DNA from: Apricaphanius iberus
Lineage: Eukaryota; Chordata; Actinopteri; Cyprinodontiformes; Aphaniidae
Length of the DNA stretch: 64,000 bases
Assembly: GCA_028564705.1 (NCBI GenBank)
Contig: JAPXFQ010001003.1
Span: 4,469,001-4,533,000, forward strand
Reading direction: 5' to 3'
The translations under genes and the position numbers were made by a program. The notes beneath the pieces were generated by a model. That model ran no database searches. It was given only the letters and a program-made list of their open reading frames with translations, and was not told the origin of the DNA. Shown here piece after piece: positions 59,838 through 64,000 of this stretch (positions are counted from its first letter, which is position 1; the number at the start of each line of letters is the position of its first letter).

Positions 59838-62417
59838 CTAGGTGATGGAACTGATCAAGGGTGACCAGAAAGATTGATCAGATGTGGAGGCAGATGCCGT
59901 TTCTAGACCAATGTAATCCAGAAGGAGATCTCTATATTGATTAATATTCAGAGTATTTTTATTTTTCCAGTTCAAGAGGATATTTTTCTTAGCGATGCAT
60001 AAGGCGATGTAAAATAATTGCATAGACTTTGTATCCATGGTAACTTCATCTATATTTCCCAGCAAGCAAACTCTGGGAGCAGGTGTGATATTACATTTCA
60101 GACACTTTGATAGATCTTCACATATCTGGTACCAATATTTCTTAACAGGTGGGCAGAACCAAAGAGCATGAATATAATTGTCTGGTAGATTGCTTGTACA
60201 TTGTAAACAGGTATCAGACGGCGTATAACCCATCTTGAACATCCGTTGCCCTGTATAATGCACTCTATGAAGGATTTTATATTGTATTAATCGTAGATTA
60301 GGATTCTTAAGAAATTTGAAGGTTCTTAATGAAATTTGAGACCAGAGGTTTTGGTCTATTGAGATGGACAAGTCCATCTCCCATTTTGAAATAGGAAGGG
60401 CTATTGATTCATCTATTCTATTTAATGTTTTGTATATTTTAGATAGCAGTTTGGGAGGGTTAAGATTAAGGAAGTCTAAAACTTTTCCTGGAATTTGTAA
60501 ATCAACTGTATTGAGCCTAAATTTATTTTTTATAATTGATTTAATTTGTTGGTATTCTAAGAATTTATTCTTGTTAATTCCGAATTGTGTAACCAATGTA
60601 TTAAAGGGGATAAAGTCTGTTCCATCAAATATATGCTCCAGGTATTCAATTCCTTTACAACTCCAGCCTGGAAAGTTAATCATGCATTTTTTTTGTAAGA
60701 TATCCGGGTTATTCCAGATGGGTGTACGCCTGCATGGGACTAGTGAGGTCTTTGTCATTTTAAGAAATTCCCACCAAGCTGTCAGAGAGGAGCTGATATT
60801 TATACTTTTGAAACATTCATTTTGTTTTATATTTGAGCTAACAAAAGGTAGATCTGAAAGTTTTATCTTATTGCATAGTGTCTGTTCTACATCTACCCAG
60901 CACTCATCGATATAACTGTGTTTTACCCATCTTGATGTGTATTGGAGTCTGTTGGCTAAGAAATAATGACGAAAGTTTGGTAGGTCTAGACCTCCTTTAT
61001 CTTTGGACTTCTGTAGTGTTTTTAAGCTGATACGTGGGGGTTTATCTTTCCAAAGGAATTTAGAAACAGAAGAGTCCAGAGATCTAAACCAATCAGGTGA
61101 TGGTTTGCTTGGGATCATTGAGAATAAATAATTGATTCTAGGCAAAACCATCATTTTTATTGTAGCTACCCTTCCAATAAGTGATATTGGAAGGGATTTC
61201 CATCTTGCCAGATCATCTTCCACTTTTTTTAAAAGTGGGACGTAGTTTAGCTTAGATAAGTCTGCCAGTCTTGGTGAGATATGGATACCTAGATATGTAA
61301 TATTTCCCGACCGGAGCTGTAAAGCAACAGGACTCTGGTAAGAACAGTTGATAGGAAGGACTGTAGATTTTAACCAATTTATGGAATAGTCTGAAACTCT
61401 TGAGTAAGATTTTATTAACTCAATTACCTGATACAAGGAAGTTTGTGAATGCTGTAGAAAAAGTAGTACATCATCTGCGTATAAACTGATTTTATGTTCT
61501 ATTTTGTTGCATTGTATACCTTTAACATTATTATTTTGCCTGATTGCTGCTGCTAATGGTTCAATAAAAATAGCAAAGAGGGAGGGAGAAAGTGGACATC
61601 CCTGCCTGGTACCTCTCTGAAGAAAGAACCTTGATGATGTTTGATTATTGGTCCTAATACATGCTGTTGGTGAGCTGTATAATATTTTTAACCAGTTTAC
61701 AAAAGAATTACTGAATCCGAATTTATTTAAGGCTGCAAATAAAAATTTCCAGTTAACTCTATCAAATGCTTTTTCTGCATCTAAAGATAATATATTGGTT
61801 TGGACGTTTTTACAGTGGGAATAATCTATTAAATCTATTAATCTACGTGAATTTGTGGAAGAGAGCCTACCTTTTATAAAACCTGTTTGATCCGGGTGGA
61901 TTATTAGAGGTGTTATTTTCTCTATCCTTCTTGCAAGAGCTTTGCAAATTATTTTCAGATCCACATTGATAAGAGAAATCGGACGATAACTGGTAGGAGA
62001 CATAGGGTCTTTTCCTGGTTTTAATAGAAGATTGATGTAGGCAGAATTCATGTTTGGTGGTATTCGACCATTTTCCTTTGTTTCCTGTAACATTTTGTAA
62101 AATGTTGGTGCCAGAATATTCCAGAATTCTTTATAGAACTCTGCTGGAAATCCATCTGGACCTGGAGCTTTATTATTAGGCATAGATTGGAGGGCCTCCT
62201 GGAGTTCAGACACTGTTAGCGGTGAATCCAGGGCCTTTGCTTGACTGTCTGAAAGTTTAGGAAGAGTTATTTTATCCAGAAATTGTACAATATCATTATT
62301 TGAAGGGTTTATCTCTGGTGTGTATAACGTCTCATAAAATTCTTTGAAAGTGTTGTTTATTTTTTCAGGGTCATATATTATATTCCCAGTTTTGTCTTTG
62401 ATTGCAGATATAGTTGT
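59838..62417 (-). CDS. L1-clade ORF2 protein, RT and C-terminus (5'-partial)
   Basis: Open from the insertion boundary to a TAG at 59838-59840: 859 codons without a stop. The true start is lost by 5' truncation; the first residues (AIKDKTGN.., INNTFKEFYETLY) match the pre-RT linker of L1 ORF2. RT motifs follow: KAPGPDGFPAEFY, RPISLINVDLKI, LSLDAEKAFDRV (catalytic Asp), RGTRQGCPLSP and LYADDVLLFL, with the YADD catalytic aspartates encoded at 61470-61481. Near the C-terminus a C-x2-C-x9-H-x4-C cluster (TCLQC...HALWFC) matches the L1 ORF2 cysteine-rich domain. The apurinic endonuclease domain is missing. Confidence 0.9.
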   Translation of the reverse strand, partial: TTISAIKDKTGNIIYDPEKINNTFKEFYETLYTPEINPSNNDIVQFLDKITLPKLSDSQAKALDSPLTVSELQEALQSMPNNKAPGPDGFPAEFYKEFWNILAPTFYKMLQETKENGRIPPNMNSAYINLLLKPGKDPMSPTSYRPISLINVDLKIICKALARRIEKITPLIIHPDQTGFIKGRLSSTNSRRLIDLIDYSHCKNVQTNILSLDAEKAFDRVNWKFLFAALNKFGFSNSFVNWLKILYSSPTACIRTNNQTSSRFFLQRGTRQGCPLSPSLFAIFIEPLAAAIRQNNNVKGIQCNKIEHKISLYADDVLLFLQHSQTSLYQVIELIKSYSRVSDYSINWLKSTVLPINCSYQSPVALQLRSGNITYLGIHISPRLADLSKLNYVPLLKKVEDDLARWKSLPISLIGRVATIKMMVLPRINYLFSMIPSKPSPDWFRSLDSSVSKFLWKDKPPRISLKTLQKSKDKGGLDLPNFRHYFLANRLQYTSRWVKHSYIDECWVDVEQTLCNKIKLSDLPFVSSNIKQNECFKSINISSSLTAWWEFLKMTKTSLVPCRRTPIWNNPDILQKKCMINFPGWSCKGIEYLEHIFDGTDFIPFNTLVTQFGINKNKFLEYQQIKSIIKNKFRLNTVDLQIPGKVLDFLNLNPPKLLSKIYKTLNRIDESIALPISKWEMDLSISIDQNLWSQISLRTFKFLKNPNLRLIQYKILHRVHYTGQRMFKMGYTPSDTCLQCTSNLPDNYIHALWFCPPVKKYWYQICEDLSKCLKCNITPAPRVCLLGNIDEVTMDTKSMQLFYIALCIAKKNILLNWKNKNTLNINQYRDLLLDYIGLETASASTSDQSFWSPLISSIT

Positions 62418-62418
62418 T

Positions 62419-62434
62419 TAAAAGCTGTAAACTT
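62419..62434. repeat. Target-site duplication, right copy
   Basis: TAAAAGCTGTAAACTT, identical to 56295-56310, directly preceding the resumption of the host LINE coding sequence (plus-strand coordinates). Confidence 0.9.
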
Positions 62435-63300
62435 GAGGTTGTCTTTTTGGGAAGACCAGAAAGCAGGGCATTACAATAATCAATTCTACTGGTGATAAAA
62501 GCATGCATTAGCGTCTCCGTATTGGCCCGAGAGAGAATGGGGCGGACTCTGGCAATGTTCTTTAGGTGATAAAAACCTATTTTGGTGATGTTTTTAATGT
62601 GAGGGATAAAAGTCAGCTCAGAGTCAAAAATCACACCCAGGTTCTTCACTTGTAAAGGATTAAAATACAATGATTGTAGTTTTGGTAAAAGTTTCTCTCT
62701 CTGAGCCTCAGGACCGATAACTAAAACCTCAGTTTTGTCCTGGTTGAGCTGGAGAAAGTTTTCTGCCATCCAGGATTTAATGTCTAAAATGCAGTTAAAA
62801 AGTGCATCCATTGGCCGTGTGTCATCAGGAGACATGGAGATGTACAACTGTGTATCATCAGCATAACTGTGAAAGTTAACTCCATGTCTCCTGATAACAC
62901 TGCCAAGAGGGAGCATATACAGGTTAAAAAGCACTGGGCCTAAAACTGAACCCTGGGGCACACCACAAGTGATCTTATGGACCTTAGAGGAACAGGTATC
63001 CAGACTTACCATAAAAGTCCTGTCTGTGAGGTAGGATGTGAACCATTTGTGAACAGCACCAGAGAGGCCGATCTGTTTTAAACGAGTTAAAAGAATAGTG
63101 TGGTCTACTGTATCAAAGGCAGCGCTTAGATCCAGAAGAACCAACACTGTCACCTTTTTAGCATCATAGTTTAATCTAAAATCATTTAAAATCTTTAAAA
63201 GCGCCGTCTCTGTGCTGTGGTTCATCCTAAAACCAGACTGAAATTTCTCTAGGACATTATGAGCGTTAATAAAATCATTAAGTTGAATAAAAACAAGTTT
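62419..63300 (-). pseudogene. L2/CR1-like LINE reverse transcriptase (host, interrupted)
   Basis: Minus-strand frame open from about 63300 (FIQLNDFINAHNVLEKFQSG) to the L1 junction. It holds FRMNHSTETALL, VLLDLSAAFDTVDH (motif A, catalytic Asp), CGVPQGSVLGPVLF, the FHSYADDTQLYIS active-site box (YADD at residues 121-124 from the Met at 63225), LNQDKTEVLVIG and VKNLGVIFDSELTF, then the SRIDYCNALLSGLP segment and TSSLQLL. There the L1 begins; the reading continues in frame at 56310 with LQNSAARVL. The 5' end is truncated before the RT fingers, so no endonuclease is present. Confidence 0.85.
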
Positions 63301-63303
63301 TTT

Positions 63304-63341
63304 TAAAACATTGATGTGTACTTACTGAACAACTGTCGAAA

Positions 63342-63391
<50 letters not shown>

Positions 63392-64000
63392 GGCTTGTGT
63401 GTCAAGTGTTTGCCTGACCTTCATGGTTGAAGACCATTGAAGGCCAGGGACTTGTGACTGGCTGCTCTATGCAGCTTGATTACTATACTAAACAACCAGT
63501 GACACGAGCATCTGCTTCCTATAGACCCACTGGACAATCCTCATATGTTGTCTGCCAGTGAGTAAATGTGGCTTGGGGCTTGCAAAATGCCAGAAGCTGC
63601 TGTTCTCATACCAATTTCCTTTCCCTCTCGGACATATCTGCACAGATATATGTAGTCTACGATGGAGCTGACATCAGCTGCATTAATACTTTGTTCAGTC
63701 TTTGCTCTAGTCAGCACACCACTGCAGGCTGAGGAACATTTGTCTTTAAAATGAACAACCACTGCGCTGAACTTAATCAAAGACATCTCAGACAATAAAA
63801 GAACAATAAAACAGCGGCCCTTTCAGCTTTCAACAGAGGTACATATTGCAGTTACCCAGAGGGTTACAGCAGTCAGCTTCACGAGTCAGAGATTTTGTAA
63901 AGCAATATCCTTGGTTTGTGTCATCCTCCACTGGAATCAGGTGATACTTATAGTTCATCTAACTCTGGAATGTTTTCTGTCTATAAGTGATTGTATGAGG
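63304..64000. other. No confirmed gene; TA tract then unique-looking DNA
   Basis: A TA/CA microsatellite (63349-63391) follows the host LINE's truncated end. The sequence at 63440-63790 is balanced in composition and has E-box/palindromic words (AGCTGACATCAGCTG) but no recognised domain in its 84-codon minus-strand ORF. It could be a conserved non-coding element or part of an exon; I cannot tell. Confidence 0.35.
63349..63391. repeat. (TA)n(CA)n microsatellite
   Basis: About 35 bp of TA followed by a few CA units. Confidence 0.95.

Larger units (their letters stand above)
56311..62418 (-). mobile_element. L1-clade LINE, 5'-truncated, nested insertion
   Basis: A 6.1-kb minus-strand element between 16-bp target duplications. 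The poly-T at 56309-56342 is its poly(A) tail. Right to left it has a 5'-truncated ORF2 (62417-59838), then about 3.5 kb of 3' UTR, of which roughly 56880-59830 is extremely GC-rich and the last ~500 bp before the tail AT-rich. ORF1, the endonuclease and the promoter are absent because of truncation, so this copy cannot move by itself. The uninterrupted frame, long tail and perfect duplication indicate a recent insertion. Confidence 0.9.

Noticed and set aside
60364..60915. 183-codon plus-strand ORF
   Set aside because: Antisense shadow of the intact L1 ORF2 segment.
1..64000. CRISPR arrays, prokaryotic operons, phage or viral genes
   Set aside because: No regularly spaced repeats, no ribosome-site-led gene strings and no viral replication or capsid genes; the repeats are eukaryotic transposons.

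Overview
The window looks like AT-rich intergenic or intronic DNA from a ray-finned fish, probably a spiny-rayed teleost. I infer this from the repeats: several fish-type Tc1/mariner families, a Rex3/RTE-like LINE whose 3' tail ends in GGATGG units, L2/CR1-like LINEs, an L1-clade LINE, hAT- and Harbinger-like MITEs, a tRNA-derived SINE and a small LTR element. I found no exon of a cellular protein-coding gene that I could support. Nearly all convincing coding capacity belongs to transposable elements. Species and family names are pattern recognition, not database results.

Layout. 0.8-1.25 kb: hAT-like MITE. 5.4-6.0 kb: long-TIR MITE. 8.0-8.2 kb: first copy of a CATGTG-rich repeat beside a TG microsatellite. 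8.45-8.6 kb: possible cis-regulatory cluster. 10.2-10.9 kb: truncated Tc1. 11.1-11.7 kb: Harbinger-like MITE with a TAA duplication. 13.75-15.64 kb: minus-strand Rex3/RTE-like LINE relic. 19.5-20.5 kb: hAT-like element with a second hAT-like repeat inside it; an inverted relative of the inner repeat lies at 51.5-52.7 kb. 20.6-20.95 kb: second CATGTG repeat copy. 22.5-23.1 kb: internally deleted Tc1. 24.4-24.7 kb: 3' piece of another Tc1. 31.4-31.8 kb: plus-strand Rex3/RTE-like fragment. 36.9-38.1 kb: LINE 3' end and a long hairpin repeat. 43.6-45.2 kb: Tc1 split by an L2-like LINE 3' end. 46.9-48.1 kb: short LTR element encoding a repeated PVPAPRR motif. 52.8-53.3 kb: MITE. 54.65-55.03 kb: complete SINE with a 13-bp target duplication.

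The outstanding structure is at 55.3-63.3 kb. A minus-strand L2/CR1-like LINE is interrupted in its coding sequence by a 6.1-kb, 5'-truncated, minus-strand L1-clade element. The L1 carries a poly(A) tail (poly-T on the plus strand) and is bounded by a 15-16 bp target-site duplication. Removing the L1 and one duplication copy makes the host reading frame continuous. The L1 ORF2 segment has no stop over about 860 codons, so the insertion is young. Between its stop codon and the poly(A) lie about 3.5 kb, mostly extremely GC-rich, with long antisense proline-rich ORFs, a near-perfect 21-bp-arm hairpin and a G-quadruplex motif. This unusually long structured 3' UTR is the best candidate for something under-described.

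Regulatory candidates (overlapping octamers at 4.17 kb, the 8.45-8.6 kb cluster, 33.7-33.99 kb, a splice-acceptor-like site at 48.42 kb) are tentative and need cross-species alignment.
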